Origin: Comamonas testosteroni
GTDB taxonomy: Bacteria > Pseudomonadota > Gammaproteobacteria > Burkholderiales > Burkholderiaceae_C
Length of the DNA stretch: 64,000 nucleotides
Reading direction: 5' to 3'
NCBI RefSeq assembly: GCF_003569915.1
Contig: NZ_KZ984449.1
Location: 89,809-153,808, forward strand
Part shown: positions 53,262 to 62,056 of the stretch, one piece after another
How positions within the stretch are numbered: the first letter of the stretch is position 1
Layout of the letters: every line of letters begins with the position of its first letter
Program-made: the position numbers and the translations under genes
Notes under the pieces: model-generated
What the model was told of the DNA's origin: nothing
What the model saw: only the letters and a program-made list of their open reading frames with translations
The model's database searches: none

Positions 53262-54812
53262 TCACAGTCGAAGCTGCTCAAGCCTGTCATAAAGCTTGGC
53301 GCGGGAAATGCCCAGCGCCTTGGCTACAGCCTGCTTGTTGCCACCGTGGGCGAAAAGCGCGGCGCGTATGGCCTGGGCCTCCAGCTCGGCCACTTGCTGA
53401 GCCAGCGGCCTGAGTAAGGCGGTCTCCGCGTCCAACTTGCGCCGCGCCGGCGCCAGAGCGGGCTCGGGCAGCATGTGCGCCAGCGGCTCCACCCCCGAGG
53501 AGCGCAGCACCTGCTCCAGCAAGCGGGTGTCAATGCTGGTTTCATCGCTGCGCATGGCGGCCTGCTCCAGCACATTGCGCAGCTCCCGGATATTGCCGCG
53601 CCAGGCCTGCGCGCTCAACAACTGCAGCGCGGCCGCGCCCAGCTCGGGCGGCGGCATGTCGTTGCGCAGCGCCAGGTCCTCGCCCAGCACTTCAATCAGC
53701 GCCGGGATATCGCTGCTGCGCTCACGCAGCGGCGGCACGCGAATCGGCAGCACATGCAGGCGGTAGAACAGGTCTTCACGAAACAAGCCGTCGCGCACCA
53801 TCTGTGGCAGATCACGCGAGGTGGCGGCGACCACCCGCGCATCAAAGTGCACGATCTGGTTGGAGCCCAGAGGCTCGATCTCGCTTTCCTGCAGCGCACG
53901 CAGCAGCTTGGCCTGCAGGCTGAGGGGCATATCCCCAATTTCGTCAAGAAACAGCGTGCCTCCATCGGCTAGCTTGAACTTGCCGTCCCGCGGCTTGCGC
54001 TCCGCACCAGTGAATGCACCGGGGGCAACGCCAAAGAATTCAGCCTCGAGCAGGCTCTCTGGAATGGCGGCGATGTTGACGCTGACAAAAGGCCCGCTGG
54101 CGCGTGCCGATGCGGTGTGGATCGCATGGGCCAGCAATTCCTTGCCGGTGCCGGTCTCGCCCAGCAGCAGCACCGGGCTCATGGACTGGGCCGCGCGGCG
54201 CGCCTGGCGCTTGACCTCTACCGCTGCCGCACTGCTGCCCACAAAACTGGCAAAGCTGTACTTGGCACGGCGCTGACCGTGGACTTCGACGCGCAGGCTG
54301 CGTCTGCGCTGGGCTGCCAGCTCGCGCCGGGCTTCGTCCAGCTCGCGCTGCAGCAAGGCAAATTTGCTGATCAGCGGTTGCATGGTCTCGGGCTGGTCGA
54401 ACAGCACAATACCGATGGCGCCGATCACTGCGTCGCCTTCACCCCTCAGCGGCAGGCGGCTGACCACAAAGGTCCCTGCGCGGTTGGTAAGCAAATCGAT
54501 CAACACGGGCTGGCCGGTTTCCAGCACCTGGCGCATGCGGGTGTTGGGAATGACGTCCTCGACCATGTGCCCCAGAAAATCCTCGACCGAGGGCACGCCG
54601 AGGCGCGGCAGCAAAAAGCGCTCATAGCCTTCGTTGACCCAGACAATGCGCCCCGCCTTGTCCACCAGAAACATGCCCTGGCTCATGGTCGAAAACAGCT
54701 GAAACATCGAGCGGGCTGCCAGCGCGTAGATGCCATCGGCGTCCACGGGCAGGCCCTTGCCGGGCATAGGACTGGCAGAGCCGAGGCTCTCCTTGACACA
54801 CATTTCCATCAT
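53262..54812 (-). CDS. sigma54-dependent Fis-family activator with PAS domain
   Basis: 516 residues. An N-terminal PAS domain (about 38-140) is followed by a coiled-coil linker (150-185). The AAA+ domain has Walker A GETGTGKE (218-225), the sigma54-contact GAFTGA (265-270) and Walker B FLDEIGD (288-294). A C-terminal Fis helix-turn-helix (about 492-515, NKQAVAKALGISRAKLYDRL) follows. It senses a small molecule through PAS and activates transcription with sigma54 polymerase. Probable target: the acetoacetate ligase-amidohydrolase operon just downstream. Confidence 0.93.
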   Translation of the reverse strand: MMEMCVKESLGSASPMPGKGLPVDADGIYALAARSMFQLFSTMSQGMFLVDKAGRIVWVNEGYERFLLPRLGVPSVEDFLGHMVEDVIPNTRMRQVLETGQPVLIDLLTNRAGTFVVSRLPLRGEGDAVIGAIGIVLFDQPETMQPLISKFALLQRELDEARRELAAQRRRSLRVEVHGQRRAKYSFASFVGSSAAAVEVKRQARRAAQSMSPVLLLGETGTGKELLAHAIHTASARASGPFVSVNIAAIPESLLEAEFFGVAPGAFTGAERKPRDGKFKLADGGTLFLDEIGDMPLSLQAKLLRALQESEIEPLGSNQIVHFDARVVAATSRDLPQMVRDGLFREDLFYRLHVLPIRVPPLRERSSDIPALIEVLGEDLALRNDMPPPELGAAALQLLSAQAWRGNIRELRNVLEQAAMRSDETSIDTRLLEQVLRSSGVEPLAHMLPEPALAPARRKLDAETALLRPLAQQVAELEAQAIRAALFAHGGNKQAVAKALGISRAKLYDRLEQLRL

Positions 54813-54901
54813 GCGCTGATCCTAGGTGCGATTGCGGGGCAGAGCATCAGTGTAGACCTCCAGAGCCGAAGACCTGGGGACCGAGGCATTTACTATCAAA
54901 A

Positions 54902-54946
54902 AGTGAGCACTCAGCCTATATATTACTTGGACTACAGAGCCAAAAC
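54902..54946 (+). repeat. dispersed ~48-bp repeat, copy 11
   Basis: AGCACTCAGCC TATATATTACTTGGACTACAGAGCC. Between the sigma54 activator start and the tctA terminator. Confidence 0.65.
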
Positions 54947-54954
54947 ATTCAAAA

Positions 54955-54990
54955 TAAAAAAATCCCTCGTCTGCAACACAGACGAGGGAT
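54955..54990 (-). terminator. rho-independent terminator of tctCBA
   Basis: The 12-bp stem ATCCCTCGTCTG (54962-54973) pairs with CAGACGAGGGAT (54979-54990). On the minus strand it is followed by TTTTTTATTTTG. Ends the tctCBA operon. Confidence 0.85.
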
Positions 54991-55042
54991 GTGAATGCGG
55001 CGGGCCTCATGCGTCACGCTCCCGCAGCAGGCTAGGAAAAAG

Positions 55043-56563
55043 TCAGGCTCCAGCGGCCTCCTCGCGGGACTTGGACATGCGCTTGAGCACACGGGGCACG
55101 ATCAGCACAGCCAGCACGATGATGATCAGCGTCAACGACATGGGGCGCTGCAGGAAGATCATCCAGCTGCCTTCGCCGATGGACACGGCGTTGCGCATCT
55201 GCGCTTCGGCCAGAGGGCCAAGAATCATGCCGACCACCACAGGTGCAGTGGGGAAGTCAAAGCGGCGCATGATCACGCCCAGCACGCCGATGCCGTAGAG
55301 CAGGAACAGATCAAAAGCACTCTGACGCATGCCGTAGGCACCCACCGTGGCGAAGATCAAGATACCTGCGTACAGCTGAGGACGAGGAATCTTCAGCAGC
55401 TTGACCCACAGGCCCACCATGGGCAGGTTCAGCACCAGCAGCATGACGTTGCCGATGTACAGCGACGCAATCAGCGCCCAGACCAGAGCCGCAGAGCTGG
55501 TGAACAGCTGAGGGCCGGGGTTGATGCCGTAGTTCTGGAACGCACCCAGCAGCACCGCCGTGGTGTTACTGGTGGGAATGCCCAGTGTCAGCAGAGGAAT
55601 CAGCGCCGCAGTCACCGTGGCGTTGTTGGCCGCTTCGGGGCCGGCCACGCCTTCAATGGCGCCGCTCTTGCCGAACTCGGCCTTGTCTTCGCCCTTGGCC
55701 AGCTTCTTTTCAGTCGCATAGCTCAGGAAGGTCGGGATCTCGGTACCGCCAGCGGGGATGCAGCCAAATGGTGTGCCCAGCAGCGTGCCGCGCAGCCATG
55801 CAGGCCAGGAGCGCTTCCAGTCACGCTTGCTCATGTAGACACGGGTCAGCTTGTTCTGCGACTCTTCGACCTTGCCTTCATACATGGCCGCATACAGCAC
55901 TTCCGCCACGGCAAACAGGCCCACGGCGACCAGCACGATATCGATACCGTCCATCAGCTCCATCTTGCCGCCGGTGTAGCGGGCTGCGCCAGAGATCTGG
56001 TCCATGCCGATCAGGCCAGCGGCCAGCCCCACAAACAGCGATGTCATGCCGCGCAGCGAGCTTTGACCCAGCACCGCGCTCACAGTGGTGAAAGCCAGCA
56101 CCATCAGCATGAAGTACTCGGGCGGGCCCAGCTTGACGGCAAAGTCCGCCACATAGGGCGCGAACAGCGTCACGACCACGGTGGCAAAAGTACCAGCCAC
56201 AAACGAGCCGATGGCTGCTGTCGCCAGCGCAGCCCCTGCGCGCCCGCTCTTGGCCATCTTGTTGCCCTCCATGGCCGTCACCATGGAAGCGGTTTCACCG
56301 GGCGTGTTCAGCAAGATGGAAGTGGTCGAGCCACCATACATCGCACCGTAGTAGATGCCCGAGAAGAAGATCATCGAAGCTGTCACATCGACCTTGGCGG
56401 TGATGGGCAGCAGCATGGCCACCGCCACGGCGGGACCAATACCGGGCAGCACGCCAACAGCGGTACCCAGCGCACAGCCCACCAGGGCCCAGAGCAGATT
56501 GACAGGTGTAACGGCGGTGGCAAAGCCCGCCATCAGGGCGTTGAAGATATCCATTACAGCCAC
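55043..56563 (-). CDS. tctA: tripartite tricarboxylate transporter permease, large subunit TctA
   Basis: 506 residues and about eleven or twelve membrane helices. The family signature is [21 protein letters not shown] with the [25 protein letters not shown] and [15 protein letters not shown] loops. It carries the substrate through the inner membrane, driven by the ion gradient. It overlaps tctB by 10 nt. Terminated at 54955-54990. Confidence 0.95.
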   Translation of the reverse strand: MAVMDIFNALMAGFATAVTPVNLLWALVGCALGTAVGVLPGIGPAVAVAMLLPITAKVDVTASMIFFSGIYYGAMYGGSTTSILLNTPGETASMVTAMEGNKMAKSGRAGAALATAAIGSFVAGTFATVVVTLFAPYVADFAVKLGPPEYFMLMVLAFTTVSAVLGQSSLRGMTSLFVGLAAGLIGMDQISGAARYTGGKMELMDGIDIVLVAVGLFAVAEVLYAAMYEGKVEESQNKLTRVYMSKRDWKRSWPAWLRGTLLGTPFGCIPAGGTEIPTFLSYATEKKLAKGEDKAEFGKSGAIEGVAGPEAANNATVTAALIPLLTLGIPTSNTTAVLLGAFQNYGINPGPQLFTSSAALVWALIASLYIGNVMLLVLNLPMVGLWVKLLKIPRPQLYAGILIFATVGAYGMRQSAFDLFLLYGIGVLGVIMRRFDFPTAPVVVGMILGPLAEAQMRNAVSIGEGSWMIFLQRPMSLTLIIIVLAVLIVPRVLKRMSKSREEAAGA

Positions 56564-57147
56564 CCCGTTTCAGTCAGACCTGGCAGGTTGATGGCCAGGA
56601 ATTTGGTGAACATCCAGAACACGGGAGCCGAGATCAGCAAGCCGGTGATCACATCCTTGACCCAGGTGCTCACCGAGGAAGCCGTGGGTTGCAGAGCTGC
56701 TCTGCGCAGACCCTGCGTGGCCAACACATAGCAGATGGTGCAGCTGATGATGAAGCCGACGCTGCCAATCAGCGCTGCGTTGATCAGCAAACCGGCGGAA
56801 ACCCAGACAAAGGGCAGGATGTCTGCCTTTGCATTGCCGCCGGGGTCAGCGGCGAAGCGAAAGCCACCAGTCTGAGCTTCCCAGATCAGCATGGCACCGC
56901 AAATGCCCAGCACGATCGCGCAGACCCAGGGCAGAAAGTTGGGGCCTACGCCGCCGTAGCCGGAGTCTCCGGGAATTTGCAGGGCGCCGACTGCCAGTGC
57001 GCCTGCGACCAGCAGCACGCCTGCGCCCACGATGGTCTGACCTTTGGAAGAAGGGACGTTGGGGCTTTGAGGCTCGTCTGGGTCAGCATAGGCCGATGCC
57101 TGCGCTGCCTCTGCGGCCTCCGCCAGATTGTGAGGTGAATGGGACAT
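56554..57147 (-). CDS. tctB: tripartite tricarboxylate transporter small subunit TctB
   Basis: 197 residues with an acidic, soluble N-terminal tail (about 1-35) unlike most TctB, then four membrane helices ending in [18 protein letters not shown]. Partner of TctA. The stop codon overlaps the tctA start by 10 nt. Confidence 0.88.
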   Translation of the reverse strand: MSHSPHNLAEAAEAAQASAYADPDEPQSPNVPSSKGQTIVGAGVLLVAGALAVGALQIPGDSGYGGVGPNFLPWVCAIVLGICGAMLIWEAQTGGFRFAADPGGNAKADILPFVWVSAGLLINAALIGSVGFIISCTICYVLATQGLRRAALQPTASSVSTWVKDVITGLLISAPVFWMFTKFLAINLPGLTETGWL

Positions 57148-57310
57148 GATGAATTTGTTGGACTTCAGTGTTTTTTGAACTCGTCAGCGCCGCTTTGCAG
57201 ACCATGTCCTGAAGCGACTCTCACGCATCATGGGGTTGCACAAACCCTGGCGCGCCCTCTGAGGCATGCCATCAATCAGTGCTGGAAAACAAATTGCAGA
57301 ACATCTGACC

Positions 57311-57374
57311 GAACCGGACTATAGCCATACCGGTTCAAGTTCTGAAAGGGCTGCCGCAGAACGCAGCAGCCCTT
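57311..57374 (-). promoter_or_regulatory. tandem hairpins between tctC and tctB
   Basis: GAACCGG/CCGGTTC (57311-57337) and AAGGGCTGC/GCAGCCCTT (57346-57354 with 57366-57374). They follow the tctC stop and probably act as an attenuator or stabiliser that gives more receptor than membrane subunits. Confidence 0.5.
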
Positions 57375-57381
57375 GGGATCA

Positions 57382-58347
57382 TCAGACCATGCCGGACTTG
57401 ATCATCGTGGCGCGCAGGCTTGCGAACTCGTCGTCCACAAACTTGCCGAACGCATCACCGGCCAGCCATGCAGGTGTCCAGTCGTTCTTTTGCAGCGCTT
57501 CGGCCCAGGCCTTGCTCTTGGTGGCTTTTTCGATCTGGGCCACCAGCTCGTCGCGCTGAGCCTTGGTGATGCCTGGGCCGCCATAGACACCGCGCCAGTT
57601 GCCGATTTCCACGTTGATGCCCTGCTCCTTGAGCGTGGGGATGCTGGAAGCAGCCCCCTTCAGACGCTGACCGGCAGTCACGCCGATGGGCTTCATCTTG
57701 CCGGTGGAGATGTATTCGGCAAACTCGCTGAAGCCGCTTCCGCCCACGGTCACGTTGCCGCCCAGAATGGCGGAGATCGCCTCACCGCCCCCACGGAAAG
57801 CCACGTAGTTGATCTTGGCAGGGTCCACGCCCACTTCGCGGGCGATCATGGCCGCAGCAATGTGCTCAGTGGAACCACGCGAGCCACCACCCCATTTGAC
57901 GGAGCCGGGGTCCTTCTTGAGCTGGGCCACCACTTCAGCCATGCTCTTGAAAGGAGAGTTGGCAGGCAGCACAAACACGTTGTATTCGCTGGTCAGGCGC
58001 GCCAGAGGCGTTGCCTGGCTCAAGCTGACCGGTGGCTTGCCTGTGATGATGCCGCCCAGCATCACGGCGCCCATCACCATCATGGCATTGGGGTCACCCT
58101 TGCTGCCATTGACGAACTGCGCCAGACCAATGGCACCGGCCGCGCCGCCCTTGTTGTCGTACGTGACCGAGGAAGCCACGCCGGCATCCTGCAGGGCCTT
58201 GCCCAGCGCGCGGCCCGTGGTGTCCCAGCCGCCACCGGGGTTGGCGGGCAGCATCATCTTGATGGCAGATGCAGCCTGGGCCGACAGAGGCAAAGCACCA
58301 GCAGCTGCGAGAGCTGCCAGGGACTTCAGAAACGTGTCACGACGCAT
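57382..58347 (-). CDS. tctC: tripartite tricarboxylate receptor TctC (Bug family)
   Basis: 321 residues with a signal peptide (FLKSLAALAAAGALPLSAQAA). The mature protein has IKMMLPANPGGGWDTTGRALG and VKWGGGSRGSTEH. Captures tri- or dicarboxylates in the periplasm for TctAB. AAGGAG lies 7 nt before the ATG. Divergent from tctD, with operator-like repeats between. Confidence 0.92.
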   Translation of the reverse strand: MRRDTFLKSLAALAAAGALPLSAQAASAIKMMLPANPGGGWDTTGRALGKALQDAGVASSVTYDNKGGAAGAIGLAQFVNGSKGDPNAMMVMGAVMLGGIITGKPPVSLSQATPLARLTSEYNVFVLPANSPFKSMAEVVAQLKKDPGSVKWGGGSRGSTEHIAAAMIAREVGVDPAKINYVAFRGGGEAISAILGGNVTVGGSGFSEFAEYISTGKMKPIGVTAGQRLKGAASSIPTLKEQGINVEIGNWRGVYGGPGITKAQRDELVAQIEKATKSKAWAEALQKNDWTPAWLAGDAFGKFVDDEFASLRATMIKSGMV

Positions 58348-58382
58348 GATGTACTCCTTGTGTTATGGGTGATTGAATGATG

Positions 58383-58409
58383 GACAGCTTGGCTGTCAAA
58401 CAGCTGTCC
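58383..58409. promoter_or_regulatory. repeated GACAGC/GCTGTC half-sites in the tctC-tctD promoter
   Basis: GACAGC-ttg-GCTGTC (58383-58397) is a perfect palindrome, followed by a further ACAGCTGTCC (58400-58409). The symmetrical array lies midway between the divergent genes and is a candidate TctD operator. Confidence 0.5.
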
Positions 58410-58415
58410 AAACGA

Positions 58416-58434
58416 CTAGGGCTATCCCTAGATT
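58416..58434. promoter_or_regulatory. CTAGGG-N4-CCCTAG palindrome in the tctC-tctD promoter
   Basis: CTAGGG-CTAT-CCCTAG (58416-58431), then ATT. It shares 14 of 15 nt with the motif before the orphan Bug receptor gene and AGGGnnnnCCCTAGATT with the site at 53199. It starts 63-78 bp before the tctD start. Confidence 0.5.
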
Positions 58435-58493
58435 CCTGTCAGACCTTTGCCCGTGTCCCGACGAAATGTCGTCGCAGTGCTATGTTCGGCGCC

Positions 58494-59183
58494 ATGCAAT
58501 TGCTGCTTGTTGAAGATGATTCCGCCATGCGCACCACGCTGCAGCGCACGCTGATGCGCCGTGGCATGCATGTCGATGCGGCCGCCGATGGCCCCAGCGC
58601 TCTGACCCACTGGATTGCGCGCGAACCCGATGCCGTGGTGCTGGACCTGAGCCTTCCCGGTCTGGATGGCCTGCAGGTGCTGGAACGCGCACGCGCTCAG
58701 GGCCTGCGCACGCCGGTGCTGATCCTGACCGCGCGCGGCACCGTGGGCGACCGCGTGCTGGGCCTGAATGCCGGTGCCGATGACTATCTGGCCAAACCCT
58801 TTGATCTGGATGAACTGGAAGCCAGACTGCGCGCTCTGCTGCGCCGCAGCCAGGAGAACTTCACACCCAAGTCAGCCGCAGAGACAATGCAGATAGGGGC
58901 TATTCGCTATGAAAAAGAAAGCGGCGCGATCTATCTGAATGATGCGGTGTTTGAGCTGACCCCGCGCGAGCTGGCCATGATGCACGCGCTGCTGGCCCGC
59001 CCCGGCCATGCCGTAACCAAGGAGCGCTTGTTCAGCCTGGTCTTCCCCGGCGAGGCCGATGTGCAGTACGAGGCCGTGGAAGTCGTGGCCTACCGCCTGC
59101 GTAAAAAACTCGCAGGCACAGGCCTGCAACTGGTCACCTTGCGCGGCCTGGGCTATCTCATCAAGGCCGAGGCAGGCACATGA
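58494..59183 (+). CDS. tctD: response regulator TctD-like (OmpR family)
   Basis: 229 residues from the ATG at 58494 (MQLLLVEDD). The receiver has acidic D8/D9, phosphoacceptor D51, T79 and K101. The C-terminal winged helix of OmpR/PhoB type covers about 130-225. The start overlaps a divergent promoter only slightly if 58482 is used instead. It should activate tctCBA when phosphorylated by the adjacent TctE. The histidine-kinase gene begins 4 nt before its stop. Confidence 0.93.
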   Translation: MQLLLVEDDSAMRTTLQRTLMRRGMHVDAAADGPSALTHWIAREPDAVVLDLSLPGLDGLQVLERARAQGLRTPVLILTARGTVGDRVLGLNAGADDYLAKPFDLDELEARLRALLRRSQENFTPKSAAETMQIGAIRYEKESGAIYLNDAVFELTPRELAMMHALLARPGHAVTKERLFSLVFPGEADVQYEAVEVVAYRLRKKLAGTGLQLVTLRGLGYLIKAEAGT

Positions 59184-60652
59184 CAGCGGCGGTCGGTCAC
59201 AACAGCCCCGCTCGCAAACATGCATGGTCGCTGCGCCGCCTGCTGCTGACGGGAATTTTGCTGCCCGTGCTGGCCTTGATTGCGCTCAATGCCTGGAGTC
59301 TGTACCAGCAAACGCTGTCTTCGCTGCACACCGCCTATGACCGCACACTGCTGGCATCGGCCAAAAGCATCAGCGAGCAGATTGGCGTGACCGGCTATGA
59401 CGACCATGCGCAGCTGCGCGCCATCGTGCCCTATTCGGCACTGGAGATTTTTGAAGCCGATAACCAGAGCCGCATGTTCTACCGAGTCTCCACGCTGGAT
59501 GGAAAACTGATCTCGGGCTTTGATGAACTGCCTGTCTGGCGCGGCCAGATTCCGCAGCGTCCGCCCTATGCTGCGCTGGTCGATTTTTATGACGATGAGT
59601 TCCGTGGCCATCCGGTGCGGGTTGCTGTGCTGCTGCAGCCCGTGGCCAGCGCCGAGGGGCGTGGCATGGCAGTAATTCAGGTCGCAGAAACGCTGGAGCT
59701 GCGCCAGTCGCTGGCCTTGCAGATTTTGCGCGACACGCTGATTCGCCAGGCCCTGCTGGTGCTGGTCGTTGCGCTCATCGTCATCGTTGTGGTGCAACGT
59801 GCCACTCAGCCCATACGCCAGCTCAGCCGCCATTTGCAGGAGCGCGCGCAAGGTGATCTGAGCCCCCTCGACGCCCCCGAAGCACCGCGTGAAATCCAGC
59901 CCTTGCTGGATGCCACCAACCACACCATGCAGCGCCTGCGCCGCCTGCTCAGCGACCAGAAGCGCTTTGTGCGCGATGCCTCGCATCAGCTGCGCACGCC
60001 GCTGGCCGTGCTCAAGGTGCAGGTGCAATCGGCCAAACGCGGCGATATTCCGGCCACGCTGGCTTTTGAAGAAATCGATGACACCGTGGACCGCGCCACC
60101 CGCGTTGCCAATCAGATGCTGGCACTGGCCAAGGTGGAGCAATTGCGCCAGCAAGATGCCAGCCAGAGCGCAGAGATCATCACCTCGCTTGACGAGGTGG
60201 TGCGCGATGTCGCGCTGGAACTATCACCGCTGATTGCCGAGCACGATATGGACTTTGGCATAGAGACCGAGCCCTGCAATGTGCCTGCGCATGACTGGAT
60301 GCTGCGCGAGCTGACGCGCAATCTGCTGCACAACGCCATACGCCACACGCCCAATCACGGCCACCTGCAAATCAGCGTCAAGCAGCAGCAGGGCCATGCA
60401 TTGCTGTGCATTGAAGACAGTGGCGGCGGCATTGACGAAGAACTGGCACAGCGCCTGTTCCAGCCCTTCTCTGCCGGTAATGCGCGCAGCGGCTCGGGAT
60501 TGGGGCTGGCCATCTGCCAGGAGATTGTGCAGACGCTGCACGGCAAGATCGAGCTGCGCAATCTATACGGCCTGCGCTCCCAGATCTACGGCCTGCAAGC
60601 GCGTGTGGAGCTGCCTTTGGCCGAACCACATGAGTCAGAAGCCCATGCATGA
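59180..60652 (+). CDS. tctE: sensor histidine kinase TctE-like
   Basis: 490 residues. Membrane helices at 21-39 and 191-205 flank a periplasmic sensor domain of about 150 residues (2CSK_N type). HAMP-like linker 206-258, phospho-acceptor H269 in DASHQLRTPLA, then HATPase with the N-box NLLHNAIRHTP and GSGLGLAIC. Senses an extracytoplasmic carboxylate. Overlaps tctD by 4 nt. Confidence 0.93.
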   Translation: MTAAVGHNSPARKHAWSLRRLLLTGILLPVLALIALNAWSLYQQTLSSLHTAYDRTLLASAKSISEQIGVTGYDDHAQLRAIVPYSALEIFEADNQSRMFYRVSTLDGKLISGFDELPVWRGQIPQRPPYAALVDFYDDEFRGHPVRVAVLLQPVASAEGRGMAVIQVAETLELRQSLALQILRDTLIRQALLVLVVALIVIVVVQRATQPIRQLSRHLQERAQGDLSPLDAPEAPREIQPLLDATNHTMQRLRRLLSDQKRFVRDASHQLRTPLAVLKVQVQSAKRGDIPATLAFEEIDDTVDRATRVANQMLALAKVEQLRQQDASQSAEIITSLDEVVRDVALELSPLIAEHDMDFGIETEPCNVPAHDWMLRELTRNLLHNAIRHTPNHGHLQISVKQQQGHALLCIEDSGGGIDEELAQRLFQPFSAGNARSGSGLGLAICQEIVQTLHGKIELRNLYGLRSQIYGLQARVELPLAEPHESEAHA

Positions 60653-60667
60653 AGGCAAAATAAGCCC

Positions 60668-61111
60668 ATGAGTGAACTTGAATCCATGCGTCTGGACAAA
60701 TGGCTGTGGTGCGCGCGTTTCTACAAGACGCGCAGCCTCGCTGTTGAGGAAATCGGCAAAGGCCGCGTCACCGTCAATCAGGCCAATGCCAAGGCCTCGC
60801 GTGAGATCCGCCCCGGCGACGTGATTCAGCTGCGCCAGGGCAATGTGCCCAAGGAAGTCATCGTGCGCGGACTCAGCGGCATGCGCGGCCCAGCCCCCGT
60901 AGCCCAGCAACTGTATGAAGAAACGGCCGAAAGCATCGCCAAACGCGAGCAGCTGGCAGAGCAGCGCCGCCTGGCTCCCGAGCCCTCTGCGGCGCTGGCC
61001 GCCATGCACACAGGCCGCCCCACCAAACGCGACCGCCGCGAAATCGACCGGGTGCAAAGCCCACGCAACAGCGGCTGGGGCGACCGCTGGAGCGCCTCCA
61101 TTGACGACTGA
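60668..61111 (+). CDS. hslR: Hsp15-like S4-domain RNA-binding protein
   Basis: 147 residues. The S4 domain is MRLDKWLWCARFYKTRSLAVEEIGKGRVTVNQANAKASREIRPGDVIQL, followed by a basic tail. Hsp15 family proteins rescue 50S subunits with nascent chains after heat shock. Follows tctE by 15 nt. Confidence 0.92.
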   Translation: MSELESMRLDKWLWCARFYKTRSLAVEEIGKGRVTVNQANAKASREIRPGDVIQLRQGNVPKEVIVRGLSGMRGPAPVAQQLYEETAESIAKREQLAEQRRLAPEPSAALAAMHTGRPTKRDRREIDRVQSPRNSGWGDRWSASIDD

Positions 61112-61120
61112 GTCATTGAG

Positions 61121-61885
61121 ATGATGCGCAGAAACCTGCTCTATGCCACTGGCGCAGTGATTGCGGTCGGCGCAGCCTCGCTGGGCTTGCCCTGGCTGAG
61201 CCGGCGCAAGTCCGCGCTGCAGCGCCATGCAATTGTTCAAGCCGTTTTTGCCAAGGCTCTGCCACCTCTGACCCACCAGCATCTGCAACTGATACGCCAG
61301 TTGCGCGTGACCTGGCTTCCCATCGAGTCAGGTGCTCCCGGCATTGATCCCGCGCAACCCTTGCTAGGCGACTCGCTGGGTCTGGAGGCAACGCAGCAGA
61401 TTCTTCAAACCAGGGATGCAGACCTTGCCACAAAGTTGCTGGCTGAAGTCTGCCTGTGGGTGCCGGAGTTCACTGCTTCTGCCACATTGGCTCCCGGCAG
61501 CTACGCATTACCCGCCGGGTTTGATGGCAAAACTCAGAACGAAAAATTCGAATTTCGCGCCGAACACCTGACCCTGCTGCAGGCCGCGCTGTGGCGAGAA
61601 GTCGATGACAGCAATGTTGCCGATGTGCTTGCCGATGAAGACAGCAGCCAACCTCTGTGGCCCATGCCCTATATCGATGGCAAGCGCCCTTATGGCGATC
61701 GCAGCTACTACCAGATCGACATGGCAGAACTGCTTGGCCAGCCCTATGCCAAGGATGCTCAGGGCCGCTATATCCTGCCACCCGAAAAAGACGAGGCTCT
61801 GAAGCAGCTGCATCTGCAAACCCAGGCAGCTTTGCAAGTGCTGTTCATGTATTGCACGCCTGCGAAGCTCATTGAAAGCCAGTGA
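61121..61885 (+). CDS. unknown protein with N-terminal membrane anchor or signal
   Basis: 254 residues. An N-terminal hydrophobic stretch (about 5-25, LLYATGAVIAVGAASLGLPWL) preceded by RR makes a Tat-like or anchored export signal. The rest is acidic and soluble with VWVPEFTASATLAPGSYALPAGF and many Asp/Gln. No family recognised. Begins 9 nt after hslR, in the same orientation. Confidence 0.72.
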   Translation: MMRRNLLYATGAVIAVGAASLGLPWLSRRKSALQRHAIVQAVFAKALPPLTHQHLQLIRQLRVTWLPIESGAPGIDPAQPLLGDSLGLEATQQILQTRDADLATKLLAEVCLWVPEFTASATLAPGSYALPAGFDGKTQNEKFEFRAEHLTLLQAALWREVDDSNVADVLADEDSSQPLWPMPYIDGKRPYGDRSYYQIDMAELLGQPYAKDAQGRYILPPEKDEALKQLHLQTQAALQVLFMYCTPAKLIESQ

Positions 61886-62056
61886 GTCGATACTGACGAA
61901 CTCTTAAAATATGAGCATTTAGTCAGCTATCAATATGCCTTTCAAGAAACTTTTCGCTCAAAGTGATTTCAAAGCATAGGCAAGTAGCTCTTATTTATGT
62001 AGCTGCAGCGATAGCGACTCCCGCACACTTTCTGACTTCTCTCGCCTCTTCTGCGC

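Noticed and set aside
61905..61990. A further copy of the ~48-bp repeat
   Set aside because: Only TCAGCTATCAA and scattered A/T tracts match; too weak to list with the eleven clear copies. Similar weak matches near 5626, 31185 and 33020 were also left out.
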